Shown: positions 9,360-18,482 of the stretch, piece after piece
How positions within the stretch are numbered: the stretch's first letter is position 1
How the letters are laid out: every line of letters starts with the position of its first letter
DNA from: an uncultured Pseudomonadota bacterium
Lineage (GTDB): Bacteria > Bdellovibrionota_C > UBA2361 > CALMIO01
Assembly: GCA_937864035.1 (NCBI GenBank)
Contig: CALMIO010000002.1
Coordinates: 328,707 to 392,706, forward strand
DNA length: 64,000 nucleotides
Direction of reading: 5' to 3'
Translations under genes and position numbers: made by a program
Notes under the pieces: generated by a model
What the model was told of the DNA's origin: nothing
Databases searched by the model: none
What the model saw: only the letters and a program-made list of their open reading frames with translations

Positions 9360-10901
9360 ATGAGTCATTTTAGATCAGAAAGAAACTATTTAAGCGGCGA
9401 TAAGATTATAAAGCTTTTTAATACCCTTTCTGGCAAAAAAGAGCCTTTTATTCCAATTGATCCAAAAGGAAATGTTAAAATTTATATTTGCGGACTTACG
9501 CCTCAAGATAAGGCGCATTTTGGACATGGGCTTAAATCTATTAGGTTTGACTTTATTCTTCGCTATTTGAAATATTCCGGGTTTAAAACAAAATTTGTCG
9601 AGAATGTTACTGACATCGACGATAAGATTATTGCTCGCGCCGCCACGACAGGAGAAGATCCGACCGTTTTTACTAGAGAGATTGTCGATGAGTTTTATCG
9701 TTTATTGGGTGAGCTGAAAGTTTTACCGCCGGATAGGCTTATTAGAGTTTCTCAAGCCTTGGAAGAGATAAAACTGTACGCTAAAAGTTTAATCGACAAA
9801 GGCTTTGCTTATGCAACCTCGGCTGGAAATGTTTATTTTTCCGTTTCTAAGTTTTCTGGTTATGGCAAGTTGTCAAAACAGGATTTATCCGCTTTGCAAA
9901 GCGGAGGCAGGGTTGAATCCGAACCAGACAAAATAGATCCGCTTGATTTCGCTCTTTGGAAGAAAGACGATGAGTCCTCCTTGGCGGTTGAATCTGAATG
10001 GGGAAGGGGGCGTCCCGGGTGGCATATTGAATGCTCGGCAATGATAGATCACGTTCTTGGAGCTCCTATTGATATTCATGGAGGCGGATTAGATTTGAAG
10101 TTTCCTCATCATGAGAACGAGATCGCCCAATCTGAAGCTCATAACAACTGCCAGCTTGCAAAATATTGGATACATACGGGGCTTTTGATAGTTGATGGCG
10201 TGAAGATGTCAAAATCTCTCGGCAACTTTATTACGCTAGCTCAAGCTGTTGATTCGTATGGCGCTCCTTTATTGCGTTATCTTAGCGCGACGACGCACTA
10301 TAGCGCTCCATTAAATTTTTCTGAGAAATTTCTAGCAGAACATTGCAATTCGCTCTGGGAGTTTTTTGTTGTTTTGAAAGAAGCCGAGCTTCTTCTTGCA
10401 AAATACGATATTAAAATCGACGAAAGCTCGCCTAAGTTCAATCGAGATCTTATTTCTAAGTTAAAGGTTCAATTTGAAGAGAGCATGGATGATGACTTTA
10501 ATACTGCCGCTACGCTGGTTTTTTTGCGCTCGTTGGTTCGCTCCCTCAGGGAACTTTGTTTTTCTTTTACCGAAAACGATCTGTCCGAGATTTTAACAAC
10601 TGCTTTTGCTCTCCGCGAATTCTGCGAGATAATAGGGTTTATTGATTTTGATCTTGAGGAGACATTTAATCAACTACTTCAGGTAAACAGAAGGGTTTAT
10701 CAGAAATCACCTATTAACCTTAAAAAAATTAAAGAGCTTTTAATCGAGCGGATAAAAGCAAGAGAAGGTAATGATTTTAAACTTGCCGATAGCATTCGCG
10801 ATCAGCTAAAAATTGCGGGGCTTGAGTATCTTGATCGAAAAAACGACTTTAAACCTGAAAACTGGTTTTTTTTAAATTTAAGGTTTGTCAGCCGCTATTA
10901 G
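9360..10901 (+). CDS. cysS: Cysteinyl-tRNA synthetase
   Basis: 513 residues. It charges tRNA-Cys. The class I signature appears as HFGHG at 53-57 (HIGH) and KMSKS at 282-286. Zinc ligands are in place: C44 in YICG, C225 in GWHIECSAM, and the His/Glu of FPHHENEIAQSEA near 249-257, giving the specificity for cysteine. The family start KLFNTLSGKKEPF begins at residue 19, so the 18 extra N-terminal residues may be genuine or the start may be slightly downstream; no strong ribosome binding site decides it. The DALR-like helical part and the short C-terminal domain are present. The stop is 6 bases from the stop of the convergent next gene. Confidence 0.95.
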   Translation: MSHFRSERNYLSGDKIIKLFNTLSGKKEPFIPIDPKGNVKIYICGLTPQDKAHFGHGLKSIRFDFILRYLKYSGFKTKFVENVTDIDDKIIARAATTGEDPTVFTREIVDEFYRLLGELKVLPPDRLIRVSQALEEIKLYAKSLIDKGFAYATSAGNVYFSVSKFSGYGKLSKQDLSALQSGGRVESEPDKIDPLDFALWKKDDESSLAVESEWGRGRPGWHIECSAMIDHVLGAPIDIHGGGLDLKFPHHENEIAQSEAHNNCQLAKYWIHTGLLIVDGVKMSKSLGNFITLAQAVDSYGAPLLRYLSATTHYSAPLNFSEKFLAEHCNSLWEFFVVLKEAELLLAKYDIKIDESSPKFNRDLISKLKVQFEESMDDDFNTAATLVFLRSLVRSLRELCFSFTENDLSEILTTAFALREFCEIIGFIDFDLEETFNQLLQVNRRVYQKSPINLKKIKELLIERIKAREGNDFKLADSIRDQLKIAGLEYLDRKNDFKPENWFFLNLRFVSRY

Positions 10902-10907
10902 ATAATT

Positions 10908-11942
10908 TTAGGGATTAGACCTTTCGGCTCTTTTTTTGGCAGCTTCTAGAGGATTGGCGATTCCAAGCTCGATAAACTTTAAAGCTTCTGAAGGATCAAA
11001 TTTGAGCTTGATCCATTCTATCGCCATGTCTGGCGAGAATCCGCTTTTTAGCCATTTTAATCCTTCTTCGTCTTTTACGCCGTAAATTCCCCAGAGACCA
11101 GCCGTGGATGGGTGAGCTACTCCGAAGCTTATCCAAGCGGCGGCTTGTTCTGGGCCTATATTGTAGCTTCTCCAGTAACCTGCGATCTCAGGGGGAATAC
11201 CGAAGTTTTGCCATTGTTGGCTTTCCTGCTCTGAAATATCGGCCATCGAATAATCAAAATTCCCTGAGTATATATGAAGCATTTTGTTCATGTCTTGGAT
11301 TTGGGTTTTGAGTTCAAAGGGCAATTTGCTAAATTTATGCCAAAAGTATTCAAAATAAGTGATTTGCACATCTTGATTAGTGCTGAGCATCTCTTTAACT
11401 ATGTTATTAGAGATCTTAACTTTTTCTTGATTTTCTTTGAGAATGTCCTCTGATTGTTTTTCAAGCTCGTGCAAGTTGTTAGCTCTAGCAAATTCTTTTA
11501 AACCCTTAGCAAAATTTTCTCTTGAGTATTGGAGCAATCCAAAGCAAGCCGCAACTAGTTTGAGAAACTCATAATTTGTCCAAGGTTTTTTTTCTAGCAG
11601 ATGATCTTCTAGGGCGGTTGAAAGTTTAAGGTAGCGTTTTTTTAAATCATTTAGAAGTTGTAGGGCTTGTTTTGATTGAGTGGTTTCAGGTTCAAACCAT
11701 TTTTTTGAGAAAATGGGTAAGCCCTGATTAATTTCATTTAACCAAACAGCTGTTTTTTTTATATTTTTTTCAATTTCACTTTCTTTTGTGATTTGGTCAT
11801 TAGGATAAATTTCGGTTCCTTGAAACTTGAGAGTTTGTAAAATTTTTATAAAGGCAAGTTCCCCGCGAAAACTTGCGTTTAAATAGTTAACTATTGAATT
11901 TGAAAGTATAAAATCCTCTAGGTTGTTATTCGTTTCACTCAC
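10908..11942 (-). CDS. Unrecognised protein ending in seven 13-residue helical repeats
   Basis: 344 residues, no signal peptide or membrane segment. The first 240 residues are helical and charged and match nothing I know. The C-terminus (244-337) is built of seven tandem repeats of 13 residues (one of 14) with the pattern W-x3-G-[IVF]-x-P-x2-A-x2; the leading aromatics are W244, W257, W270, W284, W297, W310 and F323. The regular spacing suggests a short helix-turn repeat, perhaps a scaffold or peptide-binding surface. It is a single gene convergent with cysS. Function unknown. Confidence 0.7.
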   Translation of the reverse strand: MSETNNNLEDFILSNSIVNYLNASFRGELAFIKILQTLKFQGTEIYPNDQITKESEIEKNIKKTAVWLNEINQGLPIFSKKWFEPETTQSKQALQLLNDLKKRYLKLSTALEDHLLEKKPWTNYEFLKLVAACFGLLQYSRENFAKGLKEFARANNLHELEKQSEDILKENQEKVKISNNIVKEMLSTNQDVQITYFEYFWHKFSKLPFELKTQIQDMNKMLHIYSGNFDYSMADISEQESQQWQNFGIPPEIAGYWRSYNIGPEQAAAWISFGVAHPSTAGLWGIYGVKDEEGLKWLKSGFSPDMAIEWIKLKFDPSEALKFIELGIANPLEAAKKRAERSNP

Positions 11943-12154
11943 TAGTAGGCATGAAAAACTTAAATTTTATCGACAAACCGAAAGATTTACCAAAATATTT
12001 GAGAAGAACACTTTCTAAGATTTATTATCGGATCATTTTAAGAGATCTTACAATTGATCGTTTTGATTTTGTTTTTGGCTTGAGCTCTATTTTACTTTAA
12101 TTAACTTAAAGTAAAAATTTTTATAAAAAACATCTAGACAGCTACTGAGAGTCC

Positions 12155-12170
12155 GATCTATATATTGTGG
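12155..12170 (+). promoter_or_regulatory. NrdR box 1 (distal, right half conserved)
   Basis: GATCTATATATTGTGG: the last 11 bases are identical to the proximal box, while the left half is degenerate. NrdR is the ATP/dATP-sensing repressor of bacterial ribonucleotide reductase genes and usually binds two such boxes with about 15-16 bases between them. The gap here is 16 bases, putting both on the same face of the helix. Confidence 0.7.
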
Positions 12171-12186
12171 TTGCTCCTTTGGTTGA

Positions 12187-12202
12187 CCACAATATATTGT
12201 GG
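12187..12202 (+). promoter_or_regulatory. NrdR box 2 (proximal, perfect palindrome)
   Basis: CCACAATATATTGTGG is a perfect 16-base palindrome matching the NrdR consensus core (ACAnwATATaTwGTGT-like). It lies 130 bases upstream of nrdA and pairs with the distal half-conserved box. A T-tract follows, but the palindrome has no loop, so I read it as an operator and not a terminator. No nrdR gene is in the window. Confidence 0.8.
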
Positions 12203-12331
12203 TTTTTTATCAAAAGCCGGCTATTTTCTTGTGAAAGCGGCTGATATCTTTGCGCTAACGTTTAAAACCACGGTGAGGATAAGGAGAAGGTTGTAAGCCA
12301 GTTTGTTTTTTTAGTAATTGCGGAGGTATGT

Positions 12332-15300
12332 ATGGAACAGCAACATGGGTCAGAGCAAGCTTTGCCGGACAAAAGCCTTATTGATCAAAACATTCCTGAT
12401 AAATTTGAGAGTACCCAAGCTAATTCCATGGCGCGTTATGATAAGATTAAGTCTTCGATTATTGAAAATGGCGCCAACCAGCAAACAAATGGTTCTTTAG
12501 AGATACAGCGCGCTTTAAGAAAAAAAATCAATGAGTACACGGTTGTTAAAAGAAACGGGATGTTGGTTCCCTTTCGAGTGGAGCGAATTTTTAATGCCAT
12601 CTCAGCATCTTTCCGGGAGATTAATCAAATTCCAGAAACAGATCCTTTACCGGTCGAGTTGCACAAGATCGTTATGAACGTAACTAATGCAGTGGTTGAT
12701 GAAGCTCTTAAAAAAGCCGAAGGGGGCGCTTGCTTAACGGTTGAGGGCATTCAAGATATTGTGGAAGTCGAATTGATGCGAGCTGGTTTTTATGATGTGG
12801 CGCGCAGTTATATTATTTACAGAGATGAGCGCAAGGCTTTGCGAGAAGATTCCCCGCGAAATTTAAAAATTTTAAGGCGAGATGGCAAGACATTGGTTCG
12901 CTTTAACCCTATGAAGATCGCCTCTGCCATAGAACGCGCTTTTCGAGCCGCCCTTAAGATTGACAAACAAACTCCACAAGAGGTTATTGATAACGTTAAC
13001 CTTTTGACCAACAAAGTTGTTTCTAGGGCTGTTCAACTTGCCAAGCAAGGAGAACAGCTACATATCGAGCTTATTCAGGATGAAATTGAACGCCAAATGA
13101 TGGCGGAGGGTTTTTATCAGATCGCCAAAGATTTCATTATTTATAGAGCCGAGCGAGCCGCTGTTCGCGCCAAAGGAGAAACAGCGACAGTAGCAGAGCT
13201 CGATCTAGTTGAAGAAACGAAACAGCATGAGGTTGGAAGGCTTTTCCCCTATATTACTAAGGATGGATCTAAAAGAGAGCTTTCCGAAGGCGAACTCCGC
13301 AAGCGCATTGAACATGCTTGCCGTGGTTTTGGAGAGGAGATTTCATCAGAGGAGATCCTTAAGGAAACAATTCGTAACTTTTATGATGGCATCAAGGAAG
13401 ATGAGATCGACTCTTCTAATATTTTGGCCGCCCGCGCCAAAATTGAGCTTGAGCCTAACTATGCGTTTGTTGCCAGCAGGCTTCTGCTTGATGTTATTTA
13501 CAGGGAGGTTTTAGGGGTTGAGGCTAATAATCCTAAGCTTGAAAAAGCGCATCAAGAGTATTTTCGCCGTTATTTGGAGATAGGAATTAAAAACGAGAGA
13601 CTATCGCCAAAATTGATGGATTTTAATCTTGATGAATTGGGGCAAGCGATCGATCTAAAACGGGATTTAAAGTTTGCTTATATGGGTTTGCAAACGATTT
13701 ACGATCGCTATTTGATTCATGTTAACGAAAAGCGGATTGAAACCCCTCAAATTTTTTGGATGAGAGTTGCGATGGGTTTAAGTTTAAATGAAGGTAAGCA
13801 AAAAACCGCTCGCGCGATAGAGTTTTACGATGTTCTTTCGCAAATGCTCTTTGTTTCGAGCACTCCTACGTTGTTTAATTCTGGGACGTTGCATTCCCAG
13901 ATGAGCAGTTGTTATTTGTCAACAACTAACGACGATCTTAAGCATATTTTTAAAGTTATCTCGGATAATGCTCAGCTTTCAAAATGGGCTGGTGGAATTG
14001 GCAATGATTGGACAAATATTCGCTCTACCGGCTCTTGGATTAAAGGTACAAACGGAAAGAGTCAAGGGGTTATACCTTTTTTGAAAATTGTTAACGATAC
14101 CGCCCTTGCTGTCAATCAGGGTGGTAAGAGAAAAGGAGTGGTTTGTTCTTATCTTGAAACATGGCATTTTGATATCGAAGATTTTTTAGAGCTTAGGAAA
14201 AATACCGGAGACGAAAGGCGCCGAACTCATGATATGAATACTGCTAACTGGATTCCTGATCTTTTCATAAAGAGGGTTTGCGAGAACGGTAAATGGACTC
14301 TGTTTAGCCCGAAAGATGTGCCAGATCTCCATGATCTTTATGGTAAGGCTTTTGAGGAGAGATATGTTGCTTATGAAGAGCAAGCTCTGCAAGGCAAGAT
14401 CAAAATGTTTAAACAGATTGATGCTGTCACTTTGTGGCGCAAGATGCTCAGTATGTTGTTTGAAACTGGCCATCCTTGGTTTACCTTTAAAGATCCCTCT
14501 AATTTACGCTCTCCACAGGATCACGTTGGGGTTGTTCATAGTTCTAACCTTTGTACCGAGATTCTTCTTAATACTTCAGCGGATGAAACGGCGGTTTGCA
14601 ATTTGGGTTCGATCAATCTTATTCCGCATATTGATAAAAACGCCAACAATCATGCTCGTTTTAATGAAGAGTTACTAGCAAAAACAATTCGCACGGCGGT
14701 AAGAATGCTCGATAATGTTATAGATCTTAACTTTTATCCGACCCCTGAATCTTCTAACGCCAACTTGCGCCATCGTCCAGTTGGTTTAGGGTTAATGGGA
14801 TTTCAGGATGCGCTTTACGAGCTGGGGATTTCTTACGCTAGCCCCGAAGCGGTTAAGTATGCCGACAATAGTATGGAGATGATCTCTTATTACGCGATAC
14901 TGGCATCTACTGAGTTGGCAGCCGAGCGAGGCGCTTATTCAAGCTTTAAAGGTTCAAAATGGGATCGCGGCTTATTGCCGATAGACACGATTGACATTTT
15001 AATCAAGGAGCGCGGAGAGCAATATGTTGAAATGGATCGCTCAAGTTTTATGGATTGGAGCAAAGTCAGGGAGGCAATTAAAAAAAGTGGGATGCGCAAT
15101 AGCAATGTTATGGCGATTGCCCCAACGGCGACGATTGCCAACATAGTTGGTTGCACTCAATCGATAGAGCCGACTTATCAACATCTTTATTCTAAAGCAA
15201 ATCTTTCGGGAGATTTTATAATTTATAATACATATTTAGTTCAGGAACTTAAGAGAATTGGAATTTGGGATGATGAAATGCGGGATGATCTAAAATACTT

Positions 15301-15748
15301 TGATGGATCAATTATGGAGATCGATCGCGTGCCAGAAAATTTAAAACATTTATTTGTAACCGCTTTTGAAATTGAGCCAGAGTGGTTGATTGAGTGCGCT
15401 AGCCGCAGGCAGAAGTGGATTGATATGGGGCAATCTCTTAATCTTTACATAGCAGAGCCCAGTGGTAAAAAACTTCATGATATGTACATGTTGGCTTGGA
15501 GAAAGGGATTAAAAACAACTTATTATCTCCGTTCTCAAAGCGCGACTAGCATTGAAAAGTCTAACGCTGATATTAATCGCCGCGGACTTCAGCCTCGTTG
15601 GATGAAAAGCAAATCTGCTTCCAGCGATGTGGTTGTTTCGCGCGCGGTTGCGGGAAGCGATGGCATTACTGCTTCTGAAGGTGGTATTAAGAAAGAAGCT
15701 CAAATTTCTGTTTGCAATCTCGATGGTGATTGCGAAAGTTGTCAATAA
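12332..15748 (+). CDS. nrdA: Class I ribonucleotide reductase large subunit with multiple ATP-cones (Chlamydia-type)
   Basis: 1138 residues, far longer than E. coli NrdA (761). It reduces ribonucleoside diphosphates. Two full ATP-cone domains stand at about 67-165 and 177-272, then a third, degenerate cone-like region at about 305-395. The catalytic barrel has C527 (SSCYLS), C741 with E743 (NLCTEI), C756 (CNLGS), and the radical-transfer tyrosine pair in TYYLRSQSAT; the tail ends in the redox pair C1134/C1137 (CESCQ). Length, cone number and sequence closely recall Chlamydia NrdA as I remember it. GGAGG at 12322-12326 supports the ATG at 12332. It is cotranscribed with nrdB (36 bases apart) behind NrdR boxes. 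Confidence 0.95.
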   Translation: MEQQHGSEQALPDKSLIDQNIPDKFESTQANSMARYDKIKSSIIENGANQQTNGSLEIQRALRKKINEYTVVKRNGMLVPFRVERIFNAISASFREINQIPETDPLPVELHKIVMNVTNAVVDEALKKAEGGACLTVEGIQDIVEVELMRAGFYDVARSYIIYRDERKALREDSPRNLKILRRDGKTLVRFNPMKIASAIERAFRAALKIDKQTPQEVIDNVNLLTNKVVSRAVQLAKQGEQLHIELIQDEIERQMMAEGFYQIAKDFIIYRAERAAVRAKGETATVAELDLVEETKQHEVGRLFPYITKDGSKRELSEGELRKRIEHACRGFGEEISSEEILKETIRNFYDGIKEDEIDSSNILAARAKIELEPNYAFVASRLLLDVIYREVLGVEANNPKLEKAHQEYFRRYLEIGIKNERLSPKLMDFNLDELGQAIDLKRDLKFAYMGLQTIYDRYLIHVNEKRIETPQIFWMRVAMGLSLNEGKQKTARAIEFYDVLSQMLFVSSTPTLFNSGTLHSQMSSCYLSTTNDDLKHIFKVISDNAQLSKWAGGIGNDWTNIRSTGSWIKGTNGKSQGVIPFLKIVNDTALAVNQGGKRKGVVCSYLETWHFDIEDFLELRKNTGDERRRTHDMNTANWIPDLFIKRVCENGKWTLFSPKDVPDLHDLYGKAFEERYVAYEEQALQGKIKMFKQIDAVTLWRKMLSMLFETGHPWFTFKDPSNLRSPQDHVGVVHSSNLCTEILLNTSADETAVCNLGSINLIPHIDKNANNHARFNEELLAKTIRTAVRMLDNVIDLNFYPTPESSNANLRHRPVGLGLMGFQDALYELGISYASPEAVKYADNSMEMISYYAILASTELAAERGAYSSFKGSKWDRGLLPIDTIDILIKERGEQYVEMDRSSFMDWSKVREAIKKSGMRNSNVMAIAPTATIANIVGCTQSIEPTYQHLYSKANLSGDFIIYNTYLVQELKRIGIWDDEMRDDLKYFDGSIMEIDRVPENLKHLFVTAFEIEPEWLIECASRRQKWIDMGQSLNLYIAEPSGKKLHDMYMLAWRKGLKTTYYLRSQSATSIEKSNADINRRGLQPRWMKSKSASSDVVVSRAVAGSDGITASEGGIKKEAQISVCNLDGDCESCQ

Positions 15749-15784
15749 AAGTTTTTAGGAAAAACAAAAATAGGAGAAGCATTT

Positions 15785-16864
15785 ATGAGTTTAAATTTTG
15801 ATGATTTCACTGGCAATACAGGCGACAGTTCTGAAAAAAAATCAAATATTAATGGCCGTTTTGATCAGAATCAAAAGCGGCTAATTAATTGCAACACGGT
15901 AGATGTTAATCAACTGATGCCCCTTAAATACAAATGGGCTTGGGAGCATTATTTGAATGGTTGCGCTAATCATTGGATGCCAACTGAAGTTCCAATGGCT
16001 CGAGACATCGAGCTTTGGAAATCAGACAAACTTTCGCAGGATGAACGTTTGGTCATCAAACGCAATCTCGGTTTTTTTAGCACTGCTGAAAGCTTAGTAG
16101 GTAATAATATAGTTTTAGCGATCTTCAAACATATAACCAACCCGGAAGCGCGGCAGTATCTTTTGAGGCAAGCTTTTGAAGAGGCTATTCATACACATAC
16201 GTTTCACTACATTGTTGAGTCTCTCTCTCTAGATCAAAGTGAAATTTTTAATATGTATAATGAGGTTAACTCTATACACGATAAGGATAAATTTGAAATG
16301 GAGTTAACAGCTGAATTGATCAACCCTAATTTTACAACTGCAACTAAAGAAGGAGCACAAAAATTTTTAGAAAACCTTATAGGCTACTATGTCATCATGG
16401 AGGGAATTTTTTTCTATAGTGGGTTTGTCATGATTCTCTCGTTTCACCGCCAAAATAAAATGACAGGCATTGGTGAGCAATTTCAGTATATTTTGCGAGA
16501 TGAAACGATTCATTTGAATTTCGGAATTGATATGATCAATGGAATCAAAGAAGAAAATCCAAATTTATGGACGCCAGCTTTTCAGGATTATATTCTTCAA
16601 AAAATTAAACAAGCGGTTGAGTTGGAGGTGCTTTATGCCGAAGATTGTTTGCCAAGGGGTATTCTTGGTTTGACTGCACCGATGTTCAGAGATTACGTTC
16701 AATTTATCGCCGATCGCAGGTTGGAGCGAATTGGCCTTAAAGCTCAATATGGGAGTAAAAACCCGTTTCCTTGGATGAGCGAAACAATCGACTTGAAGAA
16801 GGAGAAAAACTTCTTTGAAACGAGAGTTACCGAATATCAGTCCTCTTCTAATTTAACTTGGTAA
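15785..16864 (+). CDS. nrdB: Ribonucleotide reductase small subunit, class Ic type (Phe in place of the radical Tyr)
   Basis: 359 residues. Dinuclear metal ligands are all present: E102, E133, H136, E206, E240, H243. The position of the radical tyrosine is F140 ([12 protein letters not shown]), exactly as F127 in the Chlamydia trachomatis R2 protein, which uses a Mn(IV)/Fe(III) centre instead of a tyrosyl radical. The motif order and the C-terminus ([13 protein letters not shown]...SSNLTW) also match that protein closely. A GGAGA-type ribosome binding site lies 8 bases before the ATG. The Mn/Fe cofactor is inferred from the Phe substitution and the family. Confidence 0.95.
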   Translation: MSLNFDDFTGNTGDSSEKKSNINGRFDQNQKRLINCNTVDVNQLMPLKYKWAWEHYLNGCANHWMPTEVPMARDIELWKSDKLSQDERLVIKRNLGFFSTAESLVGNNIVLAIFKHITNPEARQYLLRQAFEEAIHTHTFHYIVESLSLDQSEIFNMYNEVNSIHDKDKFEMELTAELINPNFTTATKEGAQKFLENLIGYYVIMEGIFFYSGFVMILSFHRQNKMTGIGEQFQYILRDETIHLNFGIDMINGIKEENPNLWTPAFQDYILQKIKQAVELEVLYAEDCLPRGILGLTAPMFRDYVQFIADRRLERIGLKAQYGSKNPFPWMSETIDLKKEKNFFETRVTEYQSSSNLTW

Positions 16865-16878
16865 AGCGACTCGAAGAG

Positions 16879-16936
16879 CAAAGCGCTGGTTGTGGGCTGA
16901 TAGCTATTTAGAAAAAACGCCAACCAACGCGCTTTG
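16879..16936. terminator. Hairpin between convergent nrdB and DUF445 genes
   Basis: CAAAGCGC at 16879-16886 pairs with GCGCTTTG at 16929-16936, and GGTTG/CAACC extends the stem after a small bulge. There is no clear T-tract on either side, so it may be a bidirectional stop or another structure; its place between two convergent stops supports a terminator. Confidence 0.45.
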
Positions 16937-16954
16937 TACTCATGTTAAGCTTCT

Positions 16955-17575
16955 TTAGGATTGCGAAAAGAGGTAAAAAAGCCCGATTTGCGATAAGCCC
17001 ACGGCGAAACCAATAACGGCTCCATAAATTTCGATCGCGCGCAGTTCTTTGGCTGAAATTTGATAAACTAATTCTTCAAGTCGATCTAGATCGAAATTTT
17101 TGATTTTATTTGACACCATCTCTGCTATTTGGAGGGAATTTTCCAAAGCAGTTCCGGTGGATTTGAGAATAGTTGGGAGAGCGATCTCTAGTTGGTTTAA
17201 AAGCAGAAGAATAATTTCGTTTTTGATGGAATCGTTTAAAAATAGCTTAAAGGCGGGATTTTTTTCAAGAAAATTATTAACCGTATTTCCAAGCTCTTTT
17301 TCTATAGCTTCTTTTAATTTACTGTGGATTTCCGGTGTATTTAAAGCGTTAATCAAATCGTGACGAGAGAGCAGATCTTGCTCTATGATTTTCCCGATGT
17401 TTTCAGCAAGCAGTAGGTGTCTTTTGGCGATCAGTCCCTGTATTTTAATTAGTCCTAAGCTAATGGGATTTTTAGGGTGAAAAAGCATTCTGACCGCGAT
17501 TAAATTAGTGATCCATCCAATTAGAGCGGAAATAATTGGGATTGAGCACGCCTGATAGATATTCATTTTACTCAC
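16955..17575 (-). CDS. DUF445-family membrane protein
   Basis: 206 residues. The N-terminus has the family hallmark IGWITNLIAVRMLFHP (about 19-34) inside a membrane segment, followed by amphipathic helices (LLAENIGKIIEQDLLS) and a C-terminal hydrophobic helix (about 183-203). This is the short, single-repeat form of DUF445 (YheB-like). Function is not established for the family. Its start overlaps the end of the SURF1 gene by 8 bases, so they are translated together; the pairing suggests a membrane role but nothing more specific. Confidence 0.8.
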   Translation of the reverse strand: MSKMNIYQACSIPIISALIGWITNLIAVRMLFHPKNPISLGLIKIQGLIAKRHLLLAENIGKIIEQDLLSRHDLINALNTPEIHSKLKEAIEKELGNTVNNFLEKNPAFKLFLNDSIKNEIILLLLNQLEIALPTILKSTGTALENSLQIAEMVSNKIKNFDLDRLEELVYQISAKELRAIEIYGAVIGFAVGLSQIGLFYLFSQS

Positions 17576-18419
17576 CTCTTTTGATTTGCAGTATAAATCC
17601 TATGGCTAAAGCAATTAGCGCTAAAAAACCCCACTCAAAAACGTAGCCAAGATGGCGTCCTGCCGGAATTACCGGATCAAATGTTGGAATTGGTAAATTC
17701 TCTTCGGAAAACTTTCCAGCCAGATTTTGTGCTGAAGCTATTTTTTTCTCTCCTAAAAAAAGAATATCAGCTTTATTAGAATCGCTTCTGATGAGAAGTT
17801 TTTCCAGATCCTCTTGCGATAGATCTTTATTAATTATAATCTCACCATAAACAGAGATAATTTTGTACGGTAGCTGTAAGGAGATTTTTTTTAGATCAAC
17901 TCTTAACCAACTTTCAACAAATGGCGCGTCGCCGCCAGTTGGCGGATCTGCTGGAGCAAGCCAACGTTGCTCTTTAGCTTCCTTAAGGAGAATAACAGCA
18001 GAAAACTCCTCTTCTTTCTGAAATCTCTCTCTTTCTCTTTTTGAATTTGCGAATTTCAACGGGATAAAACCTCGATTAACTATAATTGCCAGGTCACTCC
18101 CTGTAATTTTTAAAGGTGTTAATAAAAAAACACCCGGCTGATCGTCAACTTTTCTGTTTTTAAGGAGCATTTCATTTTTAAAATCCCATCTCCCTTTAAT
18201 AAAAACTCTGCGATAAATTAACTCTGTTGGATTAGATGTGTCTGACAATAGCTCGTTGATTGGGACAATCTCTTGCTCCAGCCTAGCTTGCATTTTCGCG
18301 ATATACGCCAGTTTTTCTTGATGCCTTTCCCACTGCCATAAGCTAAGACGGGCGAATAATAAAGCAAAAAAAAGCGATATCGTGGTCGTTAGTAGGGAGA
18401 AAGTAAATTTTTTTCTCAT
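17568..18419 (-). CDS. SURF1-family cytochrome oxidase assembly protein
   Basis: 283 residues. Typical SURF1 topology: one membrane helix at the N-terminus (about 8-25), a periplasmic domain, and a second helix at about 260-278. Family signatures are visible: LARLSLWQWERHQEK, YRRVFIKGRW, PGVFLLTPLKI, IIVNRGFIPL, and the closing H-L-GYVFEWG before the last helix. SURF1 helps insert haem a into cytochrome c oxidase, pointing to aerobic respiration. No oxidase genes are in the window. It is the first gene of a pair with DUF445. Confidence 0.9.
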   Translation of the reverse strand: MRKKFTFSLLTTTISLFFALLFARLSLWQWERHQEKLAYIAKMQARLEQEIVPINELLSDTSNPTELIYRRVFIKGRWDFKNEMLLKNRKVDDQPGVFLLTPLKITGSDLAIIVNRGFIPLKFANSKRERERFQKEEEFSAVILLKEAKEQRWLAPADPPTGGDAPFVESWLRVDLKKISLQLPYKIISVYGEIIINKDLSQEDLEKLLIRSDSNKADILFLGEKKIASAQNLAGKFSEENLPIPTFDPVIPAGRHLGYVFEWGFLALIALAIGFILQIKRGE

Positions 18420-18482
18420 CTTTAAAAGATTAGGAGATTTGATTTAAATACTCTAGATACGCTATTGTAAAAAGAGCGAAAT

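Larger units (their letters stand above)
11943..12331. other. Regulatory intergenic region upstream of nrdAB
   Basis: This stretch of about 390 bases separates a divergent hypothetical gene from nrdA. It is AT-rich up to 12140, carries the two NrdR boxes at 12155-12202, and ends with a GGAGG ribosome binding site at 12322-12326 before the ATG at 12332. The 130 bases between the NrdR boxes and nrdA form a long untranslated leader in which I see no riboswitch or open frame. Confidence 0.6.

Noticed and set aside
12187..12208. Terminator at the palindrome followed by T6
   Set aside because: The palindrome has no loop and fits the NrdR box consensus and spacing better.
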